Source: Isoetes taiwanensis
Lineage: Eukaryota > Streptophyta > Lycopodiopsida > Isoetales > Isoetaceae
Assembly: GCA_021234155.1 (NCBI GenBank)
Contig: JAJEKV010000002.1
Location: 31,735,645-31,799,644 of the forward strand
DNA: 64,000 bases
Direction of reading: 5' to 3'
Part shown: in pieces, positions 12,195 through 21,595 of the stretch
Layout of the letters: each line of letters begins with the position of its first letter
Position numbering within the stretch: position 1 is the first letter of the stretch
The notes under the pieces: model-generated
The model's input: the letters and a program-made list of their open reading frames with translations, nothing else
Databases searched by the model: none
Told to the model about the DNA's origin: nothing
Made by a program: the position numbers and the translations under genes

Positions 12195-12250
12195 AAAAAA
12201 TAGAAACCCCTCCCCCTCCTCCCCCCCCCTCCCCCCCCTCCCCCCCTTCC
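12195..12250. repeat. C-rich tract with long C runs
   Basis: Consecutive C runs of four to nine separated by single T residues. The complementary strand has at least four G runs close together and is a strong G-quadruplex candidate. No gene is associated. Confidence 0.7.
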
Positions 12251-12324
12251 CTTTTTTTAGTATGTCAATGTTTTCTAATAAATACAATATCCTATGCTAT
12301 ATATTTTCTAATAGACCAACCCCT

Positions 12325-12480
12325 ATGGCAACATAATAGACCATCCCCTACGAAAAAATAGACCATCCCCTACGAAAAAATAGACCATCCCCTATGGCAA
12401 CATAATAGACCATCCCCTACCGAAAAAATAGACCATCCCCTATGGCAACATAATGTTTAAAACGTATTTTTTTTCAAACG
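12325..12480. repeat. Tandem repeat, TAGACCATCCCCTA type
   Basis: Five or more copies of TAGACCATCCCCTA or TAGACCAACCCCTA alternate with GGCAACATAA and CGAAAAAA, giving units of about 24-26 bases in two variants. It is local satellite-like DNA between a C-rich tract and T-rich DNA containing the repeated words CAAACGTATTTTTTACCCC. Confidence 0.7.
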
Positions 12481-12707
12481 TATTTTTTACCCCTTTATTC
12501 TAATACCCCACCCTTTTTACGCCCATGGAAATTCAAAAAAAAAATTTCAAACGTATTTTTTACCCCCTTTTTCTAATAGCCCGCCTTTTTTTCCCGCCCA
12601 TGGTTGAAATTCAAAATTTGGTACACACCTTTGAGACGAAAATCCTTTGTACCAGTTGGACTCTTTCTTTCCGGAAGAAGCTCCCATAGCCATAGCTCCC
12701 ACCGGAA

Positions 12708-13220
12708 TTGATCCCCAACGAGAAAAGCTTCACAGCTATGGAGAGCCGACATAGGCCTCTAAGTTTTTATTTTCCTTTGTTTTTAAGCCGAAGCCATGGT
12801 CTAGCATTCAAACTCCCTCGATCCGCAGAGCAAAGGAGAGAAAGAAGGAGAGGAGATGAAAGAATGCGATCAAAGGATCCCGTCGGATCAAAGATGAAAG
12901 AATGGAGATGCAAAAAGAATCAGCCAGGCTTTGAGAGAAAGAAGGAGGCAGATCCGCCAAAACCCGGTTGTAGAAGCTGCAAGAGAAGGGAAGAACACCT
13001 GGAAGATGTGAAGCCCAGCCGGATCCTCGAAGGCCGCCTGCGGCCCGCCAATGGATCTGAAACCCCAGCAGATCTGAAGGCCGGACTTGGATATGGCAGA
13101 TTTGGGCCGCCCTGTGAACGCCATGCAGATTTGGGCCGCCCTGGAATCGGCAGAAGCAGAACAAGAAACAGGAAGGGCCCTGTTTGTAAAGAGCTCTTTT
13201 TTCTTTTTACTGTGATTTAA
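12708..13220 (+). other. Unidentified 170-codon open frame, possibly captured DNA
   Basis: The frame codes a basic, Arg/Lys/Glu/Pro-rich 170-residue peptide with no motif I recognise. Minus-strand frames of 118 and 137 codons overlap it, so openness alone proves little. It begins a GC-richer, purine-rich island (about 12.7-13.95 kb) that differs from the AT-rich surroundings and lies between the 25-bp inverted repeats. That context fits exon or UTR material carried by a transposon. I would not annotate it as a gene. Confidence 0.2.
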
Positions 13221-13589
13221 TGCTTGATGTGGATGATCTGAAGCAAATCGTGCCATAACCATGAAATCCGGAGAACCCAAGCCCGGATTTAAGTGCTTCA
13301 AGCCTCGGCGCCGGAACCCAAATTCTGCAAGTTACAAACTCTGTGGCTGCATTCTTCGTACCTTTGCAATGGGGCGCAAAACAAGAACAAGAACAGGAAT
13401 CGGCTTGGCGGAGGAAGAGTCGACTTCCAGGTCTTCATATATGGCTCATATTGGAGCTTCTGCACTGGCGAGATCTTGGATTGGAGCTCGCCTTTGGCGA
13501 GGGTCTTGAAGAACCTACAAATTGCAAGCCGGGTAAAAGAATCTGCAAGGCTCAGATGTGCTAATCCAGCCGGTTCTTGATTTGGAACT

Positions 13590-13940
13590 ATGCTGGGAGC
13601 GTCTGGCTGCTGGAACCGGAGCTTGGAGTTGCATCTCCTCCGCTGCCTCCATAGCGAGCTTCAAAATTTCTATATGCTAACATTGCAGCTCCTGAAGGCG
13701 GAATATGAACCGCGTGGAGCATACCGCCAGGCTACTCATGCACCGGAATGGAGTACATGTTACAAAGCATTCAAAGAGAGGGGATGGGCGATCCGGTCTG
13801 AGATCAAGATTGAGATTCCTCAACTGGGCATGGAAAAACTACAAAGCATCGGCGTGGAGTTTTATGTGCAGCCAAAAGTGAGAGTGGACGCGCATTTCAA
13901 TGTGAATCTTTCGTTTCAGGAACTGGTGGTGGCTATGTAG
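13590..13940 (+). other. Unidentified 116-codon open frame in the same GC-richer island
   Basis: The peptide is of globular composition (residues about 28-116 contain AEYEPRGAY, WSTCYKAFKERGWAI and KVRVDAHFNVNLSFQEL). It looks more protein-like than its neighbours, but I do not recognise the family and cannot confirm a start or any splice sites. It may be a captured gene piece inside the 10.48-14.79 kb element. A protein search would settle whether it has plant homologues. Confidence 0.3.
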
Positions 13941-14274
13941 GCGAGGGATCAGCGCCATGCGAAGACGGAGGATTGCTTTGGGTATTATCCTGCGTTTGTG
14001 CAGTTAAATTAGGAATCTCTATTTGAAGCCGAGCTTCAAATCTCTATTGGCTAGTGCGGCAGAAGAAGAATACGTGATGTATATGGAGCGATGCCCTTTC
14101 ACTTTGCTGCAAGTGGAAGCAATGAGTATGTTATGTGATTATCTATATCCACGGCATAGTATCAGTTCCCTTAGGTTATAAGCATCAACTGTACGCTCCA
14201 TCAAAATTGGAAGCTCCATCAAAATGGTGTTTTCCAATTCTCGACTCACTAGTCGAGAAGAGGAGAATGATTTA

Positions 14275-14370
14275 TATTTTTTTATTAGTTATTTATTTAA
14301 TTAAATTAATTAAATTAATTAAATTATTTATTTTTTTATTAGTTATTTATTTAATTAATTAATTAAATTA
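14275..14370. repeat. AT-rich TTAATTAAATTA repeat
   Basis: TTTTTTATTAGTTATTTATTTAA occurs twice, linked and followed by runs of AATTAAATTAATTAAATT. This is pure A/T low-complexity sequence next to a C/T-rich block. Confidence 0.7.
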
Positions 14371-14700
14371 TGCCCCCCTTCCCTTGCCCCTTGCCCCTCT
14401 TCTCCCTTGCCCCTTGCCACCTTCCCCTTGCCCCTTGCCCTTCTCCCCTTGCCCTTGCCCCTTGCCCCTTCTCCCTTCTCCCCCTTGCCCCTTGTCCTTC
14501 TTCTCCTTCCCCTTCCGGGTTCCCCTTGCCCCTTGCCTCTTTGCCCCTTCTTCTCCCTGCCCCTTCTCCTTCCCCCTTCCCCTTCCCCTTGCCCCTCCCC
14601 TTTCGTTCCCCTTGCCCCTTGCCTCTTTGCCCCTTCTTCTCCCTTGCCCCTTCTTCTCCTTCCCCTTCCCTTCCCCCTTGCCCCTCCCCCTTTCGATCTC
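14371..14700. repeat. C/T-rich tandem repeat (CCCCTTGCCCCTTG), G-rich on the minus strand
   Basis: About 330 bases consist almost only of CCCCTTG, CCCCTTC and CTTCTCC words. Long open frames on both strands (Pro/Leu-rich on plus, Gly/Lys/Arg/Glu-rich on minus) are a by-product of the repeat. The minus strand is full of GGGG runs and should form G-quadruplexes. No coding is claimed. Confidence 0.85.
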
Positions 14701-14790
14701 ACCTCGCTCAACTTTCTGAAATTTCTGAGTCCCATTTTCAGGCCGAGTCCCAAAATTCAAGATTTGTCCCACTTTAATTAAATACGACTT

Positions 14791-15477
14791 CTAAACCTCG
14801 ATTTACATGTGTGCTTAGTGAAGACCAGAAATATTAATTTTATTTTCCACTTAGCATGAATTTGTGATGTGGTGCTTGGAGTGCATATTCCAACTGTGAT
14901 CTGCACTCATTTTCTTTTTGTATGCACTAAATGATGTTAATGCGGTGCATCACCAAATTGAAAGAACTGTCTATAATTTGCAGAAAGAAAAAAATATCAG
15001 CGCGAGAAATTGTTTTGCCTTCAATGGTTGTACTCGTTCATGCAGTATATTGCTGCAATAGGTGAGCTTTAGCTTCATACCTATTGAAATTCATACTCAA
15101 TGCAGGTGCTAAACCTATGCAAAATGTTTGAGCATGGAGTAATTTCGTCTGCATTGTCATTGCATGTGGGGAAATAGCAATACAATGGTTATTAGTATTT
15201 ATTAGTATGTATTATAGATGTGGATGCATAGAATTGGAGGGGGTGTTACAGATGTGGATGCGTAGAATTTGCACCCCTCCTAATTGTTTGGTAGATACAG
15301 AAAATGTTCTTCACAAAATGTGATGACTGCACAGGATATGCCTGCCATAGGAACGAATGAGAAGAAACCTACTTGTTTCAACAAATGCAGTAGCATAGTA
15401 TAAAACCTGATAAACTTTGCTACATGTGATCTCATCATAGCAGGAGGAGGTCTTCATAGTCATAACATGGGTGGATA
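14791..15477. other. Intergenic DNA, no supported feature
   Basis: AT-rich unique-looking sequence with a short repeat of GTTACAGATGTGGATGC type near 15215-15265. I see no gene or recognisable element. Confidence 0.4.
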
Positions 15478-15660
15478 AGAATAGAATTGGTTTTGTTTCA
15501 TCCCCAGAGACCCAAAGGGCCTATGGGACCCCAGGAAAAGGGATTTACACCTGGGGTTAAATTAACCTTTATCCTTAATGTTGGAACTGGAATCCGGGGG
15601 ATTTCTTTCCGGAACTACACGAAGACTGTGCAGTTATTTGTAATGTTTTGCTTCTATGCA
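15478..15660 (-). mobile_element. Diverged 3' end of a LINE (5'-truncated)
   Basis: The layout matches the better copy at 15846-16070: an AAGAATAGAATTG tail remnant on plus, then GAGACCCAAAGGGCC and TATGGGACCCC, and about 110 bases later TGTGCAGTTATTTGTAATG, the counterpart of GCACAGTTATATACATAATC. Read on the minus strand this is a LINE 3' untranslated end with an (ATTCT)-type tail. It is strongly diverged and carries no coding sequence. Confidence 0.5.
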
Positions 15661-15845
15661 GGGTGTAAGTCTCTGATTCTTTCCGTTTGATGCTTTCATG
15701 ATAAGACCCTTTATTGGAGAATGCTTAATAAGCAATTAAATACAAGAAGTAAAAAGACGTTCTCGTTGCAGGCAACTGGTACTAGATACGTTTTACACGA
15801 AACAAAGAGTAGACATGAAAGTGGACATACAACAAAAGCATAAAA

Positions 15846-16070
15846 TAAGAATAGAATAGAATAGAATAGAATAGAATATGATTTTATCGTCCACGGAGAC
15901 CAACTGGCGTATGGGACCCAAGTACGAAGAGAGAGCAGCAGGCGTATTACTGCCCCGAAGGGTTTTCGGGGGAAAAACCTTAGTAGCAATAAGGATGCTG
16001 ACATACTGCACAGTTATATACATAATCACAAGTACAGCTGAGGTTAATGTCGGACAGGGGGGCATAACTT
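15846..16070 (-). mobile_element. 5'-truncated LINE 3' end with (ATTCT)n tail
   Basis: On the plus strand (AGAAT)n at 15846-15878 is followed by ATGATTTTATCGTCCACGGA, GACCAACTGGC, TATGGGACCCAAGTAC, a hairpin around CGAAGGGTTTTCGGGGG, TTAGTAGCAATAAGGAT and GAGGTTAATGTCGGACAG. The same string ends the LINE at 49497 and recurs at 60151, always with the pentamer tail on the same side. These are therefore 3' ends of one LINE family inserted on the minus strand, and this copy lost everything upstream by 5' truncation. Confidence 0.75.
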
Positions 16071-16353
16071 TTCTAACAGCGTTGTTTCCTGTTCCATATC
16101 ACAAAAACTAAATATAAAACAGGCTGCTTTATAAACATAGACATCTGTTTCCAAAACTCCACAGTTGCTCAAGATTTTGTGACTCCACAGTTGCTCAAGA
16201 TTTTGTGGCCTTTGTGAACTGTATGAGTCATGTCTGAGTTATCCGTGTCAGCATCTGAGCGATAATTACTTTCCACCTCCAACATATGATTTTACATGTT
16301 TCATAGTGGGCTACTCTTCATCGTGGTTATATTTTGATGTATGTTTGTTGTTA

Positions 16354-16395
16354 CAAGAAATTTATCGCGGCGGCCTTGGCCGCCGCGAACATTTC
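16354..16395. repeat. GC-rich palindromic motif, copy 2
   Basis: CAAGAAATTTATCGCGGCGG runs into CCTTGGCCGCCGCGAACATTTC, an imperfect palindrome. It is the reverse-complement relative of 8969-9001 with a slightly longer centre. Target duplications are not obvious. Confidence 0.5.
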
Positions 16396-17835
16396 TCTTT
16401 TCCTAAGTCTATTATAGGGGAGTTTGTGTCAAGTTGGAACTGGTGTGAAAATAATTCTCATCTCAAACCATGATGCTTTGCCTTCATATTGAAGAAAATA
16501 GTGTAATTTTGAGCATCTCAAAATGGGGTTCAAAAACTGAGATTCACATTGCGAGCATCGAGTTAGACAATGCTACTCTATGTTGTGTTTAAGAATAACA
16601 TTTAAATAAACCCTTAGAGGCGCCTCACATGTAAATTTTTCTGTATTCACATGCAGTTCATTTGAGACAGCCGGTTTGACGTTGAGCCGTTCGTCCACGA
16701 ACTGCTGGAGCAGTTTACAGGCTCCAACGGCTTGACGTCCGGCAAGTTTTTGCCGGTGACATGTGAAGCGTCCCTTATTAACTAAAGGGAAATGCCATTT
16801 CAATGTTGAAGTTGTTGATTGGTTAAGATTAGATCTTAATAATGATAATCTAAAGGCTTATATTCAAAGCCCTTTTGATCACCAATTGTGTAAGATCAAG
16901 GGCTACTTTTTGAGAATGATCAATTCCTTCACTCATTACGAAGATGTTGCTCAATGCCATTTTTGATGGTTTTGCATTGCTGGAGTTCCAGACGTTTGGG
17001 GTATTTTTGCATTTTTTACATTGGTCAATCTAAAATCAATCTAAAAGCCCCATCACCTCACTTGTTTACTGGGTCAAATTAATCAATTTATGGTGAAATG
17101 CCATACCATGTGAAGGTAAAGGGAGGCCTCAGTTTATGCCATTAGCGGCATGTTGGGACACAGAATAATTTTGTACATGAAATGGAGTGGTTAATGTACC
17201 GAACATCATCAATCCATTATTTATTTGGCAAAATAATGGAGAATTGCTATTCCACCTTTTCAATTGGATGCTCATTTACTCAGGTTTAAAGTTGATAGTG
17301 CGCTTCTCATGCTGTCTAACCAGAGCTCTTTTCCTATGTCTTTGTTGCCTCTTCAATTAATTTCTCACTAGATACATACCAACAGGAGTGAACATTTAGG
17401 CCAAATGAAATTTCGTCTGCCAAAACCTATCACTTATGTCAGATGTCAGATGCAAAAAGAAAGGGGCAACATAATCGGAACATGGGTGCACGGTCTGATT
17501 GATGCAGGCAGCTCAACCGGCACTGTTGTTGAGGATATTCAAAGCGGTGAAGATTGGCAGATAGCGTGAAAAAGCCCATATTGTTTGAGACAGACAGACC
17601 ACTTGAATGTGTTTCAGATTGCAAAAAAACAGCAGCAATTGAGCTGAAAACTGACAAATTGCAAGGGAAAATCAATAATGCGAAGCAATCCTGGAGCAAA
17701 TCCGATTTGCTGAACGATAATGTCGGTGCAGAAATTTGTTGTTATCCAGCCGAAATTTGGATACTCTGTTGGTAACATGAGTCTGGAATTTTGGATTCAT
17801 GTTATGGCTCATGTTATTTTGGATTCTGCCAGTTA
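16396..17835. other. Intergenic DNA with unassigned short frames
   Basis: No gene is recognised. A GC-richer patch around 16670-16760 and a 73-codon frame at 17554-17775 (MADSVKKPILFETDRP...) have no family I can name. The second lies about 200 bases before the NAGS fragment and might be further captured material. Confidence 0.35.
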
Positions 17836-17897
17836 AAGGGATAAAACATCCCCCATTTATCTGATGTAGGGGGCTCGCCGGGGTGTTTATCCCCTTC
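17836..17897. repeat. Small inverted repeat around AAGGGGATAAACACCCC
   Basis: AAAGGGATAAAACATCCCCC and GGGGTGTTTATCCCC, about 25 bases apart, are imperfect inverted copies and could form a hairpin. It immediately precedes the NAGS-like fragment. Confidence 0.45.
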
Positions 17898-17982
17898 GTC
17901 TATCTTTTGAGCATCTTTTGAGCAGCTGCATTGCAAATGCTTTGAGATCTTCTACACGCTTAGGCCCTGGCACAGCTGCAGG

Positions 17983-18252
17983 CTACTGCGATTTCTCAAA
18001 AATTTGCATTCCATTACTACTCCAGAGGTGGTTTCAGTTACCCTGGAAGTCTGGTCGCTCCTTATAAAATTGTTGATCAAGCGGATGTCTTGGAAACATG
18101 CAAGAAGACCAATTTCTTGGATAGGAACATAACAACAAATGACCAATATGTTAGCTGGTTTCGAGAAGCTTGGCCATACATTCAAGGGCACTTGGGCAGT
18201 ACCTTCGTGATCGCCATTCCAGGAGAGGTTATGGCAAATAAGACAGCATGTT
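17983..18252 (+). pseudogene. N-acetylglutamate synthase (NAGS) gene fragment
   Basis: An open stretch ends YVSWFREAWPYIQGH and then GSTFVIAIPGEV, which closely matches the N-terminal segment of the amino-acid kinase domain in plant N-acetylglutamate synthases (family pattern FVxWFREAWPYIxGHxGSTFV). In intact plants the enzyme acetylates glutamate in the plastid, the first step of arginine synthesis. Here the reading stops at TAA (18250-18252), just where the kinase domain should continue, and no following exon is visible. Instead a TIR element begins at 18364. The upstream part (HYYSRGGFSYPGSLVAPYK...) is open but not confidently assignable. It is most likely a single captured or duplicated exon without function. 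Confidence 0.6.
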
Positions 18253-18264
18253 AATGATATAAGA

Positions 18265-18277
18265 GTTCGCGGCGGCC
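18265..18277. repeat. GC-rich motif GTTCGCGGCGGCC, partial copy 3
   Basis: Thirteen bases identical to the core of the palindromic motif at 8969 and 16354, without the flanking GAAATTTA arm. It may be a footprint or one end of that element. Confidence 0.4.
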
Positions 18278-18524
18278 ATACTTGGTGATATCCTGCTTAC
18301 CTCACGGCTTTGTGACAATTTTAAAAGCCGGAGTTTATGCCGGAATGATTTTTGGGAAGCAAAGGGGGGGTGAAAATATCATTACCCTGGTTTTGGTTGA
18401 TTCCGTCGCGGTGAAACTTTCCCGCGGAATCACTAACCCTCCTGCCCCGTTATCCGTACCCTCTTGCCCCGTTATCCGTACCTGCCCCGTTATCCGTACC
18501 TGACAGGCTCCATTTTATACCTTC

Positions 18525-18775
18525 CGGCGGAATCACGTCTGTGAAATACCGCTGGATGGAATCACCAACCTTTTATTCTACGCGACGGAATCACATGGAA
18601 TTGATCCTGCGGGGTGGAATCACCGCATACTGTAATATTCTCCCCCGTGGAATCACCGCGTACGATAATATTCTCCCCCGTGGAATCACCACGTAAATAT
18701 TCTCCCCCGTGGAATCACCGCGGTAATATTCTCCGCCGTGGAATCACCTCGTACTATTCCTCGAGAAGGAATCAC
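18525..18775. repeat. Subterminal tandem repeat CCCCGTGGAATCACCGCGTA
   Basis: Six or more units of about 33-40 bases each contain GTGGAATCACC and most contain TAATATTCTCCCCC. They lie just inside the left TIR of the 18364-20505 element. The mirror array at about 20238-20330 (GGTGATTCCGTC) lies inside the right end. Such subterminal arrays are common transposase-binding regions in plant DNA transposons, but binding here is inference. Confidence 0.75.
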
Positions 18776-19267
18776 CTGGAGACCTTTAAGTATGTAATAA
18801 CTACAGGCAGGGAGGAAAAATTGGCAGATAGTCCAATCCCAGCAGAAGGTTATGCCCGATTCCATAAAACATGGTTGAGGATAGTTTAAGGAAGCCTATA
18901 TTACTTGAAGATCCTGAATGAAATTAATACTAAACCAATGGTATTAAAAAAACAAGCTGTGTGCGTATGTCCATTGTTATGTTCTGCACTGCCCATAACA
19001 TTTCTGGTTGGGGATTTGAACCCCTTGCCAATATCGGCAATGCCATGGGCTGCTTCAAAACAAGAAGAAGAAACAAGAAACAAATCTGCTTCAAACCCTG
19101 TGCTTCTGATGTCGATGACCTAACCTTGCACAAATTATGTAACAAAATGAAAAAACCTGTGGAATAGAGCTAAGAAACAGGAGTTCGTATGTCAAAAAGA
19201 TGAGAGGCTCTTGTATTCGAATACAAGAGATTGAGATGATTTGGAATGAGGTAGCTGTCAGAAAGAA

Positions 19268-19888
19268 TTGAATCCCTTCACTCGGTGCCAGAAACAGAAA
19301 CCTCTGCAATCAAAAGCCTGCAACACTTCTCTGTCGTTAGAAGATGCAAATCTGATAAACGACCTGTGCAATCCTCAAAGCAGGAATATGTTAGCTCCTT
19401 TGGGGCCGATTAATGGAGTTTTAGACACCGGATTGATAAACAACATGGTTACTACCACAGCGCCCATGCTTGGATGGAGCAAAAATTTTGAACTGGGTTC
19501 AAGCTTTCAGACCTTCAGCTCTGGAGCTCAGATTATGAATCTAAGCTCTATTCAGCATGTTCCGGTGATGGGCGACGGATTTGTGAGCTCGAATATGCTG
19601 CTGAATCCTCAAGGAATGAGACATACTGGCATTGGGGCCGGTTTTTGCAGCAATACCAACTCCACAAGCAATTTTGTGGCAGATCAGATGGAACCCAAAT
19701 GTAGAAGAGGATTTAGCGGCCCAAGCTCGCCGTTGAAGAGGTCTCCGTCCCAATCGGTTTGCTTCTCCTTAAGGGGATTCTTATTTGGATTTGGGAGAGG
19801 GCATACCCGATTGGGAAAAACAGAGGAAACACATGAAACGAAACCTCATTGCACCGGAAGAAACCTCCGCCAATCAAAGCCACAATGA
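19268..19888 (+). other. Unidentified open frame, probably captured exon
   Basis: A 206-codon frame. Residues about 20-160 look like real protein: Asn/Ser/Met-rich, low-charge, with APMLGWSKNFELGSSF and SSIQHVPVMGDGFVSSNMLL, resembling the disordered part of a plant regulatory protein. The last 45 residues change character (basic, Cys/Arg) and probably run past the exon edge. I do not recognise the family. It sits in the middle of the TIR element, oriented towards the cold-shock exon, so it is likely captured host DNA. No flanking splice site can be fixed with confidence. Confidence 0.35.
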
Positions 19889-19902
19889 AAACTCGCCTCG
19901 CA

Positions 19903-20019
19903 TCACGCCTCCCCTTCGCCGTCCGGAGTTATGAATCCAAAGCCTTTCCAGCTGTTGAACCACCTCACCTTTCCGGTCTTCTTCGCCTCGCCGGATTCTG
20001 CTGAGCCTGAATCCGCCAT
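19903..20019 (-). pseudogene. Truncated cold-shock-domain protein, first-exon fragment
   Basis: From the ATG at 20019 the frame reads MADSGSAESGEAKKTGKVRW and continues with FNSWKGFGFITPDGEGEA before a stop at 19903. TGKVRWFN plus GFGFI is the start of a cold-shock nucleic-acid-binding domain with the RNP1 motif, as in plant glycine-rich CSP/GRP2 proteins, which bind RNA and act as chaperones in cold and development. The family continues with an RNP2 motif (LFVHQ), glycine-rich stretches and CCHC knuckles; all are absent here. The frame also extends upstream without a stop, but the methionine at 20019 matches family starts. It lies inside the 18364-20505 TIR element, so I read it as a captured, non-functional piece. 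Confidence 0.75.
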
Positions 20020-20505
20020 TGCAAAGCTTGGCGCGGTAGATTCGAGCAGCAGAAAAAAAGGGTTAGAATAAAAAGGAGCCAAATCTGACCTCATACTAAA
20101 AGATTTAATCTGGATTAAAGCTCCATTGATGGGCGATTTTTCAATCGCCATCTATCGCCGGAGCAAACCGCCATAGCCGGCACTACTTCTCAGAAGAAGA
20201 ACAGGACGTCAAAAATTTGAATTTTTACTAGGATATTTAGAATGGTGATTCCGTCGCATGGAATATTTGTGTGGTGATTCCGTCCCGTGGTATTTTTCGA
20301 ATGTGATTCCACCGGAAGGTATAAAACAGACGGCCAGGATGGACCCTACAGACAGATGGTTGGGATCCATCAGAAGGTACACGACTTGCCGGTGCGAATA
20401 ACGGCCTTCCTCAAACGGATCCCGCGGGACGATTAGTGATTCTGCGGGAGAGTATTCACCGCGACGGAATCACCAAAACCAGGGTAAGGATATTTGCACC
20501 CCACC

Positions 20506-21595
20506 TGGGTATGCATTTTGTATTTGGCCCCAATTCGAGCAGGCAGAAGGATTCGTCCCGTACAATCGTCAATAATGCCCTGCAATCTGCAGATTGGCTG
20601 ATGAGCTTCCTGTGACAAAAGATGGCACCATATATTCCACTGATGCCAGCGCCAAATTTGGGATAAATTCATCTTTCCTGCATATGAATTCAAACCTACA
20701 GGTAGACTTCAAATATGATCTTGCCACTGTGCGAGGCCACTGATGTGCAAGGGGACCTCTATTTTGCTAATGGCATAGTTCTTAAAGCAAAGCAAGACTT
20801 TTTGGTCGTTTGATATTTACCCTTTCGGGCCATCTCCGGCAAACAGAGAAAAATAGGCAAGCTGCAGCTATGGCGAAAACCCTATGATCGGAAGGCGGAT
20901 ATGGCTTTAAGCTCTTCCCTTTGCAAAGTGGTGCAATTTTCCAAAACCAAACCACCAAATTTAGTCTCTGCAAGTGGCGCTTCCCTCCGCTCAATCTAGG
21001 ACAGACCCGGATTCGCCATAGCCAGACCTCGCTTCACGGATGAATGGCGCAAAGCTGGCAGACTCAGAAATATTGAATACTTTGCTTCCAAGCAAATAAT
21101 CCCTGCATCCAGATTTTGCTTCCAGGCAAAGTAATCCCGCCTTCTATTGCAGCAGAGCTCGTCGGAATGGCGCAGAGGAAGTGGAGATCAGAGCATTGAG
21201 CATTCGACGGAGCGGATTCATTCAAAGGAGATAACAACAAAAACGTGGCATCTTTGGGTTTTTTCTTTTTTCTTGAATTTAGAAATGCAATATAAGACAC
21301 GTGTCGACCCCACGTCTGTCGTCAGCCCAGAAATATTAGACCAGTTTTTTTCAAGAACAAAATACACTGCTTTATATAGGTAGTGATAAATATTATTAGC
21401 ATTACATTATGTTGACAAAAAAAGGTATACCATCACATTAATACTTGTCATCGCACATAGGGTGCCACATAGGTAAAACATAAATAGCACTACCATAAAC
21501 CTATTGGGGTTTCGACCATAAGAAAATGAGAGGGACCTTGTTGAACCTATGGGGCTTCATTCAACCATAGGAAACTCAAGATGGACTATAAACAT
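20506..21595. other. Intergenic DNA, no supported gene
   Basis: Some patches are GC-richer than the surroundings and short frames exist on the minus strand (20433-20693, 20782-20994, 21064-21300), but none shows a domain. Possibly more captured or degraded transposon DNA. Confidence 0.3.

Larger units (their letters stand above)
10482..14790. mobile_element. Putative non-autonomous DNA transposon with 25-bp TIRs
   Basis: The 25 bases at 10482-10506 (starting AAGTCGTATTTAATTAAAG) are identical to the reverse complement of 14766-14790. CTAA directly flanks both outer ends (10478-10481 and 14791-14794), which could be a 4-base target duplication. No transposase is visible. The 4.3-kb interior holds a palindromic minisatellite (11.3-11.85 kb), C-rich tracts, GC-richer unidentified ORFs (12.7-13.95 kb), an AT-rich tract and a C/T-rich repeat. 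That mix would fit a TIR element that captured host DNA. The superfamily is not assignable from the ends, and two nested insertions could produce the same picture. Confidence 0.5.
18364..20505. mobile_element. TIR transposon carrying gene fragments (Pack-type element)
   Basis: The first roughly 70 bases (18364-18435) and the last roughly 70 (20432-20505) are inverted copies of each other. Shared words are AATATC, TTACCCTGGTTTTGG, GATTCCGTCGCGGTGAA and GGAATCAC. Inside each end lies an array of GTGGAATCACC or its complement GGTGATTCC. The interior holds a plus-strand open frame (19268-19888) and a truncated cold-shock-domain exon on minus, but no transposase. Long TIRs with captured host exons are the pattern of Pack-MULEs. 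A clear 8-10-base target duplication is not present: the flanks TGGGAAGCA and TGGGTATGCA are only similar. The superfamily call is therefore tentative, while the inverted termini are directly visible. Confidence 0.7.

Noticed and set aside
12708-13301. Minus-strand 118- and 137-codon frames opposite the 12.7-13.2 kb open frame
   Set aside because: Mutually overlapping frames in GC-richer DNA, no domain and no splice context.
14355-14781. Five long open frames of 111-135 codons on both strands
   Set aside because: All lie in a C/T-rich tandem repeat. Their Pro/Leu or Gly/Lys/Arg composition is a by-product of the repeat.
18364-20505. A real cold-shock protein gene on the minus strand
   Set aside because: The frame stops before RNP2, no further exon is visible and the piece lies between inverted transposon ends.
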